Positions 1-12,289 of a DNA stretch of 64,000 nt are shown in pieces. The DNA is taken from NCBI RefSeq assembly GCF_902686445.1, contig NC_062218.1, positions 14,669,015-14,733,014 of the forward strand. The letters are read 5' to 3'. Made by a program: the position numbers and the translations under genes. Position 1 is the stretch's first letter, and the number at the start of each line of letters is the position of its first letter. The notes beneath the pieces are model-generated. The model was not told the origin of the DNA. It did not search any database and was given only the letters and a program-made list of their open reading frames with translations. Source of the DNA: Sciurus carolinensis. Lineage: Eukaryota > Chordata > Mammalia > Rodentia > Sciuridae.

Positions 1-94
1 CATAGTCCGTCCGGAAGACGACAACACCCTCTGCACAGGAATTCACGGTACTGGGGAAATGCTGGCCATTTTCCTTCAGCCAGACCCGTGTTCC
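1..94 (-). CDS. MYO10: MYO10 coding exon 2 (partial, 5' part only)
   Basis: Read on the minus strand from 94 down to 1, this is an open, in-frame exon giving GTRVWLKENGQHFPS, then TVNSCAEGVVVFRTDY, then one base of the next codon. It matches the start of myosin X as I recall it (human GTRVWLRENGQHFPS...), with two conservative changes (Lys for Arg at residue 14, Val for Ile at residue 31). The exon is preceded by a T-rich tract and a TTGACAG acceptor at 95-101. The upstream exon ends on a whole codon, so the phase 0 junction fits. These residues belong to the small SH3-like N-terminal region ahead of the motor domain. Myosin X is a barbed-end-directed actin motor of filopodial tips, with a motor head, IQ motifs, a helical neck, PH domains and a MyTH4-FERM tail. 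All of that lies beyond the left edge. The exon continues outside the window. Confidence 0.96.
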
Positions 95-355
95 CTGTCA
101 ACAAAACAAACACAATTTAACTGTGAGTTTGGCTTGTATTTTGTGGCAAAACACCAGCTCGCAACTACCATGACCCTACATGGCTTAAAAAAATCTTTTT
201 GAAAAGAAAATGTCTTTCCCAAGGAGAGAGAAAACCTTCAGAAAGCATGGTCCACGGCCCTTCCTATCCACGGCGTGTCAAGAATCCCGCCAGACGAAGC
301 AGGACAACAGCAGTCCCTGGTGTCCTGGTGAGTGAGTGATTCCTCTAGATGACTG

Positions 356-530
356 AAATCGACTCTCACAAGCACCCTATGGGTGGGCAGCACGATCAAT
401 CCCATTTCATAGGTGGAGAAACCGAGGACCGCAGGTAAAGTGACTTGCCCAACGCCAACCAGCAGCAGCACTGACCGAGAACCCGAACCGGACACCGGGC
501 TCCACACACAGCATCTGACCAGGTCACAAC
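356..530 (-). mobile_element. MIR SINE relic
   Basis: The plus strand shows the reverse-complement MIR core: an ACAAGCACCCTATG-like stretch, then CCCATTTCATAGGTGGAGAAAC, then GTGACTTGCCCAA. This is an ancient mammal-wide SINE. Confidence 0.7.
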
Positions 531-3155
531 ACCCGAAAGCCTTCTGGGACCTGGCGACTCCCAGATCGAGATCACACACACTAGGGTCCTTTGAGGACAT
601 CGGACCATTCCACTGACAACCTACTAGTACCAAAATCTACACGTCAACTGGAATCTCCAAAGAAGACTAAAGAACTCAGTGTGAAATCTGTTAGGATTCC
701 ACCCCCGAGCACTGCAAAGCGTGAGTCTACAGCCCAAAAGACTACAACCTCCCCATCTTACTGTTGAAGCTGTATTTTCTGGCACTGATTCCATTTCCAT
801 TTTTTAAAATCTTCCCACTGGGTAAAGGAGCAGTGACCCAGGCAGGTCTTAAATCAAGACTCTCCGATTCCTAATCCCATGCTCTTTTCACACATCACAT
901 TGATTCTGTCTCCTTAACATAATTCATAAATAATATGCACTCATAAAGCTGCCAACAATTGGAATACAACAACAAAGAGGTCACCTTAACTGGCCAGTTT
1001 CCTCATATAACTATTCTCTTTCCTCCTCCTGAAAAGAAAAATTTCAGAAGATATAAAATTTAGACTTAGTAGTTCTTTCCCTTGTGCCGATGAGGACCTT
1101 GTTTAACTCTCTCAGCCAAGGACCTAAAATGTCTGCTGTCACCAGTTACTCAGCATCCCTACTAAGTCAACCTTGAGTTCCATGAAAGCATTTAGGGCTA
1201 GCTAGCTAGACCCTGGGGTCCCAGAGGAGGGGCCACAGGCTCAGGAGGTTCTGCAAGCATTCCTAAGAAGACTGAGGTGGCTGGAAGGGCCAAGGCTGAA
1301 ACACCTTCCTCCGCCGGGCAGACTGGCTCACCAAGGTCCCCAGTGGGTTCAGAGGCTCTCCTTGCACCCACGACAACTCTGTGCCAGGTGCCCCCGACCG
1401 ATATTCATCTCCCTGGGTTATGGGGATTTTGAGTTGTTCACCCCATCCCTCGTTCTTTCCTCCTCTCCCCAAGAGGGTTGGAATTCCCCACTGAAAAGGA
1501 GGAAAAGAGCATCAGAAATGAGTATCAAGTGTTTCTACTTAAAGTCCTGCAGGCTGCCTATTTAGAGGACACACATTAACATCAACAGGGGCCAAGTTCC
1601 CACTTCCCCTCGCCCAGTCACGTCCCTCTGACTCTGGCTTCAGGCGGAGACGCTGGTAACACATGGAAAGAATGACACTTAAAACTGCCTGTCACTCGCA
1701 ATTGCTTTATTAGCAGACAGCTGCTTCCAAGAGAACACGGACTTCAGGCATCCGCTAAGACCATTCTCTCAAATATCATCCCATACCCTAACCGCATTAG
1801 CTGTAACATCAGAGAAAGACTTCCAAGTTCCTGAATGCCTTACTTCATCTTCTTTTTAATTCACATATCAGAGACCGCAACACTGAAAGCTTTGCAATAC
1901 CTCCAAACACACATGCACTCTCACACAGCGCAAATTCCCAAAGCCTTACAAGGTGAGAACTGTCACTCAAGAGGTTAAAATCATGCCAGTGCACCTCCAC
2001 CCCAGGACCCTGGGTTCACAGCTTCCTGTCAGTTCTGACCACCGCCAGCACTTTTCAGCAAAAAGGATCTCACACACCTGTTTCCCACTTCATTAAAATT
2101 GTCCTTTAAGTCAGAATGAAACTATGATTTTATCACACAATATTTCTAAATGAATATAAATCGTCACCAGGATTCACATAAACCTCCTGACTTCCAGAGG
2201 CCACGAGACCTACTGTGAGTCTGGAGTGTGGATTTTTCCCTTCCTAGCTAGAGCCTTGCTGTGGTTCTCTTCACCTTCTCCTCTGAAAGCCCTTTGTTGA
2301 CACAGTGCTACATGCTCAAACACACACCTCGGCTTCTGCGTCCAAAGGTCTTTTTCACAGGTGTGAAGAGCTGCTGATAAGCAAGTTTTATGAGAATGCC
2401 AATCCAGAGCCCACTGGCCACTTCCCCTAGTCCGTAATAAACAGTTGTCTTCCACAAGGAAGAAAGGAAATGCCTTCAGAACGCTCTTTGTTCTTTGAAA
2501 GTGTATAAACATAATTTTCACAGAATCAGGACTGCAAAGTAAAACCGCTGAAATGGGATATTTTTGCACAGATTGTTCTTGGCGGTTTCTCTGAGCCCCA
2601 GTCTTCCTACTTCCATTCTATGAGAACAGGACGCACATGCCCAGGTCCAAAAGAGGCCACCCACAAGCATCTGAAATCGAAGTCACAGGCAGACATTTAC
2701 CAGACCATCCAAGTTTGAGTGGGGAAGAAAACTTTGCCCGCCATATGCAAACCATTATATTCTCCCATTGTTAAATAAGGCTGATAATTTAATATACAAT
2801 ACAGGCAAACTAACATATGGAGAAAGCTCACAATTTGAGTCAAAATTGCCTTTATAAGCAAGTGGAACATGTTTGAGCCTAACATACATGTTTTATTAAA
2901 ACTTGGACAAGTTTTCATCTCTCTCTGAGACAGATATGAGTGTTCAATTTAACCACTAAAAACTTTTCCATACGTAATGACCAGTAACATTTTTGCAATA
3001 CAAAGCACTTGCACATAAATTCCCATCTCCTTTGATCTTCAGAGCAAAGCTGTAAGACAGACAGGCAAGTAATAACACCCCTTTCTTCTAAAGTGAGGTT
3101 CACAGAGGTTCCATTTCCTAGGGCCAACAAATGATTTCCTGGCTATAATTTAAAA
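531..3155. other. Intronic DNA without recognised features
   Basis: I see no exon and no clear repeat. Weak MIR-like wording near 760-900 is too decayed to call. Short open frames here lack codon bias and matches I recognise. Confidence 0.5.
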
Positions 3156-4000
3156 AAAAAAGACTGACTCTATCAAATATTGGTGAAGATGTAGAGAAAA
3201 TGGTGGGGATGTAAATATTATTTCTACTTCGAAAAACGGTTTGGCAATTTCTTTTTTCTTTCTCTTTTTTGGTATTAGGGACTGAACCTAGGGATGTTCT
3301 ATCACTGAGCTGCATCTCCAGTCCTTTTAATTTTTTTATTTTGAGACAGGGTCATTAAGTTGCTGAGGCTGGCCTTGAACTTCGAATCCTCCTGCCTCGG
3401 CCTCCCAAGTCACTGGGATTATAGGCGTATGCCACTGCACCTGGTCATTCGGGCAATTTCTTATAAAGCTAAGCATAATCTTATCATATGGCCCAACAAT
3501 GCAACTCCTTAGCTCTACCTCAAGTATTCATAATTGCCAAATACTGGAAAAAATTTAAATTTAAAAAATTTACCAGTCTATTAACTGTCAGAAACAAATA
3601 AAAAGGAGTGATGGAACACCTCAGTTAAAAAAAAAAAAAAAAAAAAAACCACTGAGAAGTTCCGATACATTGTCTAATAAGGACAGCCCTCAAAAACATT
3701 ACAGTGAGTCAAAGCGGCCAGACACAAAGATCACATGTTGTAGGCTTCTACTTAAGGAAACTTCTAGAAAAGGGGAATCCATAGACACAGACTGTAGATG
3801 AATGGCTACCCAGAGCTAGGTATGGGAGACAGAGACCAAATGGGGAAAAAGAAGCTTTTGAGAGTAAGGGAACTATACTCAATATGGACTGTGGTCATGG
3901 CTGCACCACTGTATGAATGTACTAAAAATCAGACAACCGTGCTCCTGCCTTGATAATTTCAAGTCATTTAAACTTTTTAAAATTTGATTTCCTATATACT
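3156..4000 (+). mobile_element. Old L1 3'-end fragment (L1M type), interrupted by a SINE
   Basis: The plus strand carries degraded L1 ORF2-end/3' UTR wording: GGTGGGGATGTAAAT near 3200, CATATGGCCCAACAATGC at about 3485, GTGAGTCAAAGCGGCCAGACAC at about 3704 and a GAATGGCTACCCAGAGCTAGG stretch at about 3800. It is split by the SINE at 3254-3451 and holds an A-run at 3626-3648. It is antisense to MYO10. Confidence 0.75.
3254..3451 (-). mobile_element. MEN-type (B1-ID) SINE
   Basis: Reverse-oriented ID half (GGTATTAGGGACTGAACC to GAGCTGCATCTCCAGTCC) followed by the B1 half (GAGACAGGGTC, CCTCCTGCCTCGGCCTCCCA). Flanked by the 11-bp duplication GGCAATTTCTT at 3243-3253 and 3452-3462, which proves insertion into the older L1. 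Confidence 0.92.
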
Positions 4001-4099
4001 TCAACTGTACATGAACACTCTTAGCCACTCCACAGCAGGAAAAAACAATTCCATTTTTATAATTGAATAACTAGTTTCAAGGAGCATACCCCTTCCCTC

Positions 4100-4119
4100 C
4101 AAAAAAAAAAAAAAAAAAA
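4100..4119 (+). repeat. Poly(A) run
   Basis: A nearly pure A-run followed by GGAAAGG-type purines. No SINE body is recognisable next to it. Confidence 0.7.
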
Positions 4120-4204
4120 GGAAAGGAAAAAACTAACTAAAATGATGTCAATAAAAGGACAAAAGCTATGGCAAAACTCTGAAGATCCCATAGTGAATTA
4201 AGTC

Positions 4205-4275
4205 CCCTCTCTCCATTTAAACAGATGAGGGGACTAGGAGACCATCTGAGAAACTTGCCCAAGCTAAGGGTCCCA
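4205..4275 (-). mobile_element. MIR SINE fragment
   Basis: CTCCATTTAAACAGATGAGG followed by GAAACTTGCCCAAGCTAAGG matches the reverse MIR core, strongly diverged. Confidence 0.55.
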
Positions 4276-5242
4276 GGCAAAGGATGACACTGCGGTAGGC
4301 GGTACTGTCCTAACTCCCTGGCCAAACGTCTTGTGACTGGCAAGGAGCTTCACCAGGACCCAGCTAGGCTTTGTCATCCCCTGTAAGCAAAGCCAAGTCC
4401 TTGCACAAGGCCTAGAATATTTACCTTCTAGCTTTTTATTACACATAAAGTTCCTGATCCCTGCTTTACAGTAAAAAGGACATTATCACCATCAGAGATT
4501 TCAGCCTACTATTATCCTTTTAAAAACTGATCTATTTCTTTTGATTTAAAAAAATGATCAGCCTGAAGGAAAAATGTTTACAAATGAGGTAGAGAACTTG
4601 AAAAGGAAATGAGACTGAACCTTCGCAGCTCTGTTATGTGACATGTTCCAAACAGGCTCACAAAAAAGAGAACGTCCTTTGGCCAAGTAGACACCTCGGT
4701 CTCGGACCCAGGACAGGGTTCCAGGTCCCCAGGTCTCCTAGTCCCCAGCACCAGCTCACCTGGCCCATGGTAAGTACCACAGTTCAGGATTCTCTAGCAA
4801 CCTACAAGATAAAGTCACAATTTGCTCCTGAAAAGTGGTCTGTATTTTTTGTTGTTGTTGCTTGATTCAGGGTCAAAGAGTTTTAGAATGGATAATTAAT
4901 ATGGATATTTAAATCTGTGTTAATGCAGCAGACAAAAGAAAGTGCATTTTTGCCTGCAACAACCTGACTTGGAAGATCTCTGGTGTAAACGCATTGGGAG
5001 TGGCAGGGACAGGGAGTGGGTGGTCCTGGTTCTTGATGAATTCCAAAAACTGAATGTAGGTAATATACTACAGCAGTACTGACTGAAATAGCACTTTTTC
5101 TGCTGTTTTACAGTCTCCCTTTCTTTCCCACTTGTAGGAAATGGAATATTCTTTTCCAATTTATCAGGTGTTTTTCTCTAATTCTTATTACTCAAATCTA
5201 CATCGAGGGACACATGGCTTTTATAACCAAAAGTTCTAATAC
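4276..5242. other. Intronic DNA without recognised features
   Basis: Nothing supportable apart from a short GTT run near 4850. No splice-flanked open frame was seen. Confidence 0.5.
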
Positions 5243-5333
5243 AGATTTCTCAACCTTGGCACCATTTTTATTGTGGACTACATAATTCTTTGTTGGGGGT
5301 CAAGGGGTTTTCCTAGTTGAGAACCACTGTTCT
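5243..5333 (-). mobile_element. MER5-type hAT transposon relic
   Basis: TTTCTCAACCTTGGCACCAT, then ATAATTCTTTGTTGGGGGTC, then GTTGAGAACCACTGT are characteristic reverse MER5A/B wording, with the middle deleted. Confidence 0.75.
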
Positions 5334-8300
5334 AGAGTAATACAAAATTCTAGAGTCTTGGTCAGATGGAGGGAGTTTTCCAAGTCATTCACTGTGAGTG
5401 ACCTAATTAATTGAAAGCAGATCCCACTGTCTAAATTCTATGAATTTCAACAACCTCATGAAGTAGGCTCTGTCCAGATAAAGCACACCTGGGGCAGATC
5501 TAATTTCCGGAGCATTAAAGCTGGGTGCACACAGCACGGAGGGTATGCAGCGGCAGTATAATTCAAACCCTTTGACGAACTGTGACACAGAAAGAGGCCT
5601 AGGGGACCCATGGTCTGATGGTAGTGTCAAAGGGACTCTCTCGTTGTCTTCCTTTCTGCCCGCTGGGCTCTGTTTTATGAGAGAGCTGACTTTTAATGTT
5701 CCCATGAAGTCGACTGGGACTATGGACACTGCATGACCACTGTGCTCTTTAACCTCAGGGCAACCTCAGCCCCCCAAAGCTTGCAGACCCCAATGCAGAA
5801 CTCTGCAGAAAGCGCGAGCTGGTGCAGAGGAGAATGAAGAGGAGCAAGGTGAAGGGCAAAATCACTCCCAGGAAATGGTCATGAAAACTGCAGCCCTGGA
5901 TAGGGCCGGGGGCTTAGGAGCCAAAGGTGCAGGTGAAGTCTAAGCCTTTGCCCCTGCTGAGACTGCCCTCCTCCACCTGGCAGGGGCCAGGAGAGAGTGT
6001 GAAGTGACAGGCACTCTCCCCAGGCATCTCCGCCGTCGCCATCGCAGTGGGTGGCCTTTCCATACCCTTGCCACTCAGCAGGCAAACAGGCAGGACCCAC
6101 AGGGCTACGTCAGCCTCTGACTCATTTCCCTGTCTTCTGGCTGCAGGTTCTGGACCTGAGGTTGGCAATCATCTGTGGACAACCGATCGGATTCCGAGGA
6201 AGAAAGTGTAAATTCAGCCTGTGGCTGCACTGGCTCTGAGCGGAACCGGGCGGTTTTAGGCGAGGTAAGGGATGCAGAGGTCACCCAGTCACATCGGGCT
6301 GAAGTGCCACCCTGCACCACTACTGCGGAGGGGGACCTAATAAAATGAGGTTCCAGCGGGGAGCCCTTGGGAGCAGGCTGGAAATACGTGGCTTGAGGAG
6401 CCCCTGTTCGTGCCGTCTTTCTGCTGTTAGGGAGCAATGGCGGGGTTTGTTTTCTGCCCAGACAGCCCAAGGACAGCTGTCCCACACCCATCAGAGCTGA
6501 TGCTGCCATTGAATTCCAGAGGAAAAATGTGTTGCTGACATTCTGCTCAAAAATGACATCACAGACTTAACCTGCCCGCACCAAAAACTAGGCCAGAAGT
6601 GTTGGTAACTCCTTCCCCAGAACGTCCTAGCGAAGTCTAAGTACTGCCAAGTTACCACACACCTTCCCAAGGAATGCATCTCAGTCGTCTGTAGCTACAC
6701 TGTATCTGTAGCTTTAACTATATCATCATCATCACCGCCACTTCTTGGCTTGCCTATGGGCTTAAGGGCCAATTATAACACTGATGCCACAGCTGACCGA
6801 GTGTTCCACGACCCACCAGCTCACATGCACACCTGAAAAGCAGTCGGCTGTAAGCTGAGGCAGGCTTGACTGCCTTCATTATTATAAAGTCCACCGAAGA
6901 CTGTCCCACGGTCTGTCCAGGGCTCTAGTGCGTCCGATGAGGCTCCTGGGACTTCCATTCTTTCCCACTATCCTGCCAATAATGTCAAATGCTGTCACCA
7001 CTGTCAGCTGCCAGGAAAAGCAGCTTCCATGGAGAGGATATCAGGACAAGTACGTGGACAGCATGAGGTGGACAGGAGGGAAAAGGGAAAGAAAACAGTA
7101 AAGGATCTTCTTTTACTACCAACCAACTACCCTGACTGCCCAACACTGCCCAGGTGTAGAGACAAGGATGCACTGGCTTCCCGCATTCCCAAAGCCAAAC
7201 CCAAAATGAACTATGCCAAAGGGCGAGACGCCTAAATTATGAGTGTGTGGTTGTGCAGCCCGAGTTGATTCCCCCCGTGATGGGGTTCCACCATGCCAAC
7301 CAGTTTAGTCCTGGTTCTTATACTCTGATTTCCTGCCCACCCCCAATTCCTCACAATATACCATCAGTTACTCTTCTAAGTTACAGCAACTAGAAATAAT
7401 CCCAGAAAAGAGACATCTCCCAGTTGCTGAGATCATCCCAAAATCTGTAGGAATATGTTTAATAGAGAAACAAAATCAAATTATTCCACCGATGAAGGAA
7501 CCAACCATCCATGAGCACTTCCAACACTCACTCGTCCATCCATCAGTTGCTCCACTCACCTCCTGCCCTCCTCCCACAAGCTCCTCTTTCCAACACATAC
7601 TCCCGCCAGGCACTGAGAAAGCTTTACCAGAACATGAACCCGTCGTGGCCACGAGATCACAGGCTAATGCTGCCTGTTCTACTCCCCCCCTCCCACCGAG
7701 TCGCTTGGCTCTGCAGGGAATAATCATGCAAGATAAGAAGCAGGACATGCGGTTTTTATAACATGTATAAAACTCTTCCTGTTCTAAACACTCTCTGCAA
7801 CCAGTGGGAAATCTCTTGAGGGGACCCAAGACAATGAGAGCCGTGTTCCATCCTTCCACAGAACAGAAAGGGCAATGAAGGACCTGGGATGTTCACACTC
7901 TGCGTGAAGCTCAGCAGAAGTCCCTGGCCTCTTACTTCCTAGTTGATTGTCCTTTCTCCACAAGAACCATCTTTAAAAAAAAAAAAAACAAAAACTACAA
8001 ATAAACAAAACTGATAGGATTATCTTAATGAAATCCTGGCTGTGTCCTGGCTACCATCTGTCTTTAGAAAAAATACACAAACGTACTCAGAACAGGGTTT
8101 TGTTGCTACTTCATAAAAATGAATGACCCGAGAGCACAGTAGGAGGTAAAGACGCTTGAAACAGCTATTTCTCATTCCTGTTAAATACACATTAATTTCT
8201 TTGCAGAATTCTATTAAATTTCAGAAACAGCCAATGTTCTTCATAAAATCATACTTCCTGAATTAAAAGGTACACACAAGATCAACAAGCCCAGTGGAAA

Positions 8301-8355
8301 AGCAGAGAATGTGGTGAGACGGTAGATAAACCAGAACCTTCTCACAAGGCCAAGG
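5334..8355. other. Intronic DNA without recognised repeats
   Basis: Three kilobases with no confident transposon. G+C is moderately raised with scattered CpGs at 5880-6450. The 134-codon open frame on the minus strand at 6105-6509 shows no family resemblance or splice signals. The repeat-poor character makes it a fair place to look for conserved regulatory DNA. Confidence 0.45.
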
Positions 8356-9145
8356 ACAAGACAACATGGGGCAGCTGTTGTGGAAAAGCCAGGCAGTTCC
8401 TCAAAGTTACCTCTCAGGTTCTCGTACGACCCAGGAATTCCACTCCCAGGTAGATACCCAGAAAAAAGAAAATACCCACAAAAACTCACAGCAAATGTTC
8501 ACAGTAAATAACATTGTTGACAATACCCCAAAGAGGAAACAATCCTAATGGAATTTTTGTTGGGGGTGGGTACCAGGGATTGAACTCAGGGGCACTCAAC
8601 CACTGAGCCACATCCCCAGCCCTATTTTGTATTTTATTTAGAGACAGTGTCTCACTGAGTTGCTTAGCACATCACTTTTGCTGAGACTGGCTTTGAACTC
8701 TCAATCCTCCTGCCTTGGCCTCCTGAGCCCCTGGGATTATAGGCGTGCGCCACCACGCCTGGTTGGAATATTTTTTAAATGTGGTATGTCCATACAATGG
8801 AGTATTATTCAGCATGAAAAAAGAAGGGAGAACTAAGAGAAGCTGGGATAAGCTTTAAAAGCATTATGCTAAAGGAGAAAAGCCAGTCAGAAAGAACACT
8901 GCTGAATGACCCGTTTACATGAAATGTCCGGAGGGAAATCAATGCAGACAGAAAGTACTCTGGAGACAGGGAGAAGCTACAGAGAGTAGTGACTGACTAC
9001 TAAGGTGGGCAATGAACAAAACGTGAGGATTAGATAGTGGTGACGGCTGAACGACCTTGGGGAGAGACTAAAAACCACAGCAGAGTACAGTTTGAAAGGG
9101 TGAAGTTTATGATGTGTGAACTGTGCCACAAAAACAGTGAGAGAG
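8356..9145 (+). mobile_element. Old L1 3'-end fragment (L1M type), interrupted by a SINE
   Basis: Typical ORF2-tail wording on the plus strand: ACCCAGGAATTCCACTCCCAGG at about 8429, CATACAATGGAGTATTATTCAGC at about 8792, and a degraded 3' UTR ending near 9140 (GTGAACTGTGCCACAAAAAC). Split by the SINE at 8556-8764; antisense to MYO10. Confidence 0.85.
8556..8764 (-). mobile_element. MEN-type (B1-ID) SINE
   Basis: Reverse ID half (GGTACCAGGGATTGAACTCA to CCACATCCCCAGCCC), linker, and reverse B1 half ending GCGCCACCACGCCTGG. TGGAATTTTT-like sequence on both sides is compatible with a diverged target duplication. Confidence 0.9.
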
Positions 9146-9379
9146 AAACTCGCTCCCTGGCTTCAGCTGTCCCAAAGGCCACCTTTGTCCCTGCCCTCCC
9201 TCATTAGGTATGCCTGGAAACTCGTCTTCTCAGTGTGCACAAGTTTCTGTCATTTACAAGTAAAAGAATGCTGGCTATGATTTCTGTTACACACAAACAT
9301 CATGACTTTCAGAAGGCATCTAGAAAGGAATTCACACTCATTAGAAGACTGACAAATGACCATAACTAGTTGGTTATTT

Positions 9380-9572
9380 GTTTTATTTTGGTTTTGGTAC
9401 TAGGAACTTCACCCAAGGAACTTTACCAATGAGCTACATTTCAGTCCTTTTTTATTTTCTGTTTTGAGTCAGGGTCTTCACTAAATTGCTGAGGCTGGCC
9501 TCAAACTTGCAATCCTCCTGCCTTGGCCTCCTAAGTCACTGGGAATATAGGCCTGTGCTACTGTTACTGGTT
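9380..9572 (-). mobile_element. MEN-type (B1-ID) SINE, diverged
   Basis: Reverse ID/B1 composite (GGTACTAGGAACTTCACCC, GAGCTACATTTCAGTCC, CAATCCTCCTGCCTTGGCC). TAACTAGTT occurs on both sides as a likely target duplication. Confidence 0.82.
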
Positions 9573-9749
9573 CCTAACTAGTTTTTATATGACTTTTCTG
9601 GAACACCAAAACAAGACATTTGAGTTCTTGGACTGGGTACAATACTAATAGTTTTACAATGTTTGTGTCATTTGTGTTACGGAAGGCAAGAGAGGATGCG
9701 TTTGACTCAGCCCCTGGAACAGGGCAGGCAGGCTGGATGCGGCTGAGTA

Positions 9750-10610
9750 CTTAATCCATTCATCCTCGACCCCCTGCCCTAGCTCGGGCTCTGCTGGATG
9801 ACCAGCAAATGCAAAGTAGCTTTAGAGGAATCAGTGGATCACAGAGAGGGGCAGGGTCGCCGAAAGACGTCGGTATGAGGTCACAAAGATGGCACTGGAA
9901 GCGTCCAGAAGATACGGACTCGATTCCAGTCCTACTCCCTACGCTCGGCGCCATCCGCAGAAAGGAGGTGCTGCGGGGCTCGTCTGGTGCCAGCAGCAGG
10001 GCCTCGCCGGCTGGCCCAGCCATCTGCTTCAGCTCCGCAGGGCTTTCCTCCTCCACGAGCCAGTGTGGGCATGGGGGGCACTGGGCACCCCTGCGGCTGC
10101 CACCCTGGGTCACACCCAGCTGATTTTCAGCCACCCCAGTGCTTCCTCCGAGGGCCTTGCTGCAGACCAAAGAACCGCAGGCCCCACCTTACCAGCCGCA
10201 CACCAGCCTTGCTCCAAGCCGCCAAGACAACCTCGCCCGCTTTCCAGTAGCAAGAGTCCCAGAACAACGACCAGGCCAGCGACACCCAGCCTACCGGCCC
10301 TGCTCCAGGAGTCAGGGGCTGAGCGGGACAGCGATTTCTAAGTGGGCTGAAGGGCTGGATATCCACAGGGACCCGCCTGGTGACACGCTGCAGCCGACCC
10401 TCCTCCGCTCCCTGGCGCCTCCTCTTGGCGTTCCCAGAGGCTGGAGGACAGGCCGACACTGCTCTTTAAAAGGCAAGGGCTGGGCGTGAGGGCCAGCGCC
10501 ACACAACACACAGGCACAAGGCGGCGTGCCAGCCAGCCTCTGCCGCCGGTTCTCTACCACTCCTGTGTGCTGAGATCCGGGAGCCTCTTCTCCAAGGCCC
10601 CCCGAGCAAG
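9750..10610. other. GC-rich, CpG-bearing intronic segment
   Basis: This stretch is clearly more GC-rich and CpG-rich than the surrounding intron and free of recognised repeats. It also carries a TATA-like CTTTAAAAGG at about 10463. Overlapping open frames up to 150 codons on both strands follow from composition; none resembles a known protein. It may be a weak island, enhancer or minor promoter, with no direct evidence for any. Confidence 0.4.
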
Positions 10611-11045
10611 GGGGGGATGTGCACAGACACGGGTGTGTGTGTGGAGGGGAGGCACTGTGGATTTGAGTAAGTTCTTCATCTTAGAAAGTTTTAGAGGACG
10701 CAGAGAAGTTGCAAGGATAAGGACCTGGGCGCCTTCCCCAGGTTCTCTGTCCCCATCGTACGTTACTACAGCCCATCTGTCACACTAAGAAGCCGATCCC
10801 GCCACATTACCCGAACTGGATGCCACACTTCATTTAGATTTCACCAGTTTTCCCCTGATGTCCCATTTCTGTCCCAGGATCTCTTCCAGGACACTGTATC
10901 CAGCAGTCCTTTCTCCCTAGTTTCTCTCTGGTCTGTGGCAGACTCAGACTTTCCCTCTTTGACAGTCTTGATGGTTTAAAAAACAAACAAACAAACAAAA
11001 CCCTGGTCAGGTGTTGGAGATGTCATGATTATACTGAAATGCGGC
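10611..11045. other. Intronic DNA, no gene seen
   Basis: No coding or transposon signal except a short (CAAA)n tract at about 10980-11000. Confidence 0.5.
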
Positions 11046-11398
11046 TGCTAAGGTTTGAATGTGTCCTCGGATTTCACGTGTTAGAAACTGGTTCCCAATG
11101 GGGCACTGTTTAGAGGCAGGATCTTTGGGAGGTGGGTCATGAGATTGGATTAATCCATTCATGGATAAATGGACTAAAGCGTTATTGAGGAGTGGCTTTG
11201 TTATAAAAGGAGTTTTCTCGATCTCGCCACATGATGCTCACTCTTGGCCATGGTACAACAAAGATAAAAGGTCCTCACCGGATGCTGTATCATGTTCTTG
11301 GACTCCCTACCTCCAGAATCAAGCTAAATAAACCTCTGTTCTTTATAAATTGCCTGGTCTCAGGCATTTAGTTATAGCAACAGAAAACAGACCAAGAG
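11046..11398 (+). mobile_element. Solo MaLR-type LTR
   Basis: Starts TGCTAAGGTTTGAATGTGTC and runs through GGATCTTTGGGAGGTGGGTC, the AAGCTAAATAAACC poly(A)-signal region and the TTATAGCAACAGAAAACAG end. This is the ERVL-MaLR LTR layout. No internal region is attached. Confidence 0.85.
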
Positions 11399-11457
11399 AA
11401 TAGTGATTTCCAGTGATGATGACTCAAATCAGGGGATCAAAATGCCTGAACAGGAAT

Positions 11458-11590
11458 TCTGGCTCGATCACATCTGGGCCAAGTGGCCTGAACAAATTAA
11501 CCTCCATGGGCCTCAATTTATTTAACAACAGAAGAGATAAAACAAATGCAATCATCTTGTAGGGGATTAAATAGGGGATAATGCTGAGAA
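11458..11590 (+). mobile_element. MIR SINE relic
   Basis: AACAAATTAACCTCCATGGG, then CCTCAATTTATTTAACAACAG, then GGGGATTAAATAGGGGATAA follow the MIR core order (cf. TTAACCTCTCTGAGCCTCAG). Confidence 0.6.
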
Positions 11591-12166
11591 TGCAGGAGAG
11601 TGGGTGTTTGGAAGTTGTTCCCAGAGAGCAAGGGGTCCCTGTGATTCACTTAACCACCAGATACTGTGCCAGAGACACCAGACAGGATTAATAACAGACA
11701 CACCTCACTTTCAGAAGCCTGAGGTACAACAGGGGCAAATTTAAATTATATGCCACAAAACAAATCTGGGGACACATTCAGAGTACCAAACCCCCAGGAT
11801 GTTGGTGAAGGAAGCAAGAAGACATTCTCACAGGGGCCGAGTGGGCCAGGTCCCCATCCTCAAGTTGAAAGGTCCAATTTTCTGCAAATTAGCCAAGCGC
11901 CAGGGTAGGCTGAGACACACTGTAAATTGGCTTAGGCGGCTTTACTTAATCACCATCCATAAACTATTAACAGCTCCACACAACTGAACAATGAAGGCAT
12001 TCACCTTTGTCCGGCACAGGAACAAACAGTCTCACAAGCTCACCCGCCAAGCCTAGAAATCACCAAGGACTAAATCATCTCCCCTCACCAGCAAAATGTG
12101 GGCAAAATTACTTTGTTATACAATACGGTATGCTTTTTTTCAAATTATGTTTAAAATACACGCATG

Positions 12167-12236
12167 GGACTAGGGAAGTAGCTCAGTGGTCGAGTGCTTG
12201 CACAACATGTAGGAAGCCTGGGTTCCAGTACCACCA

Positions 12237-12277
<41 letters not shown>
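12167..12277 (+). mobile_element. ID SINE with (AC)n tail
   Basis: GGGACTAGGGAAGTAGCTCAG, then GGAAGCCTGGGTTCCAGTACC is a tRNA-derived ID body. Its A-rich tail has become an (AC)n microsatellite at 12239-12277. Confidence 0.85.
12239..12277 (+). repeat. (AC)n microsatellite
   Basis: About 19 uninterrupted AC units directly after the ID element. Confidence 0.97.
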
Positions 12278-12278
<1 letters not shown>

Positions 12279-12289
12279 CAGCTGTGGGA

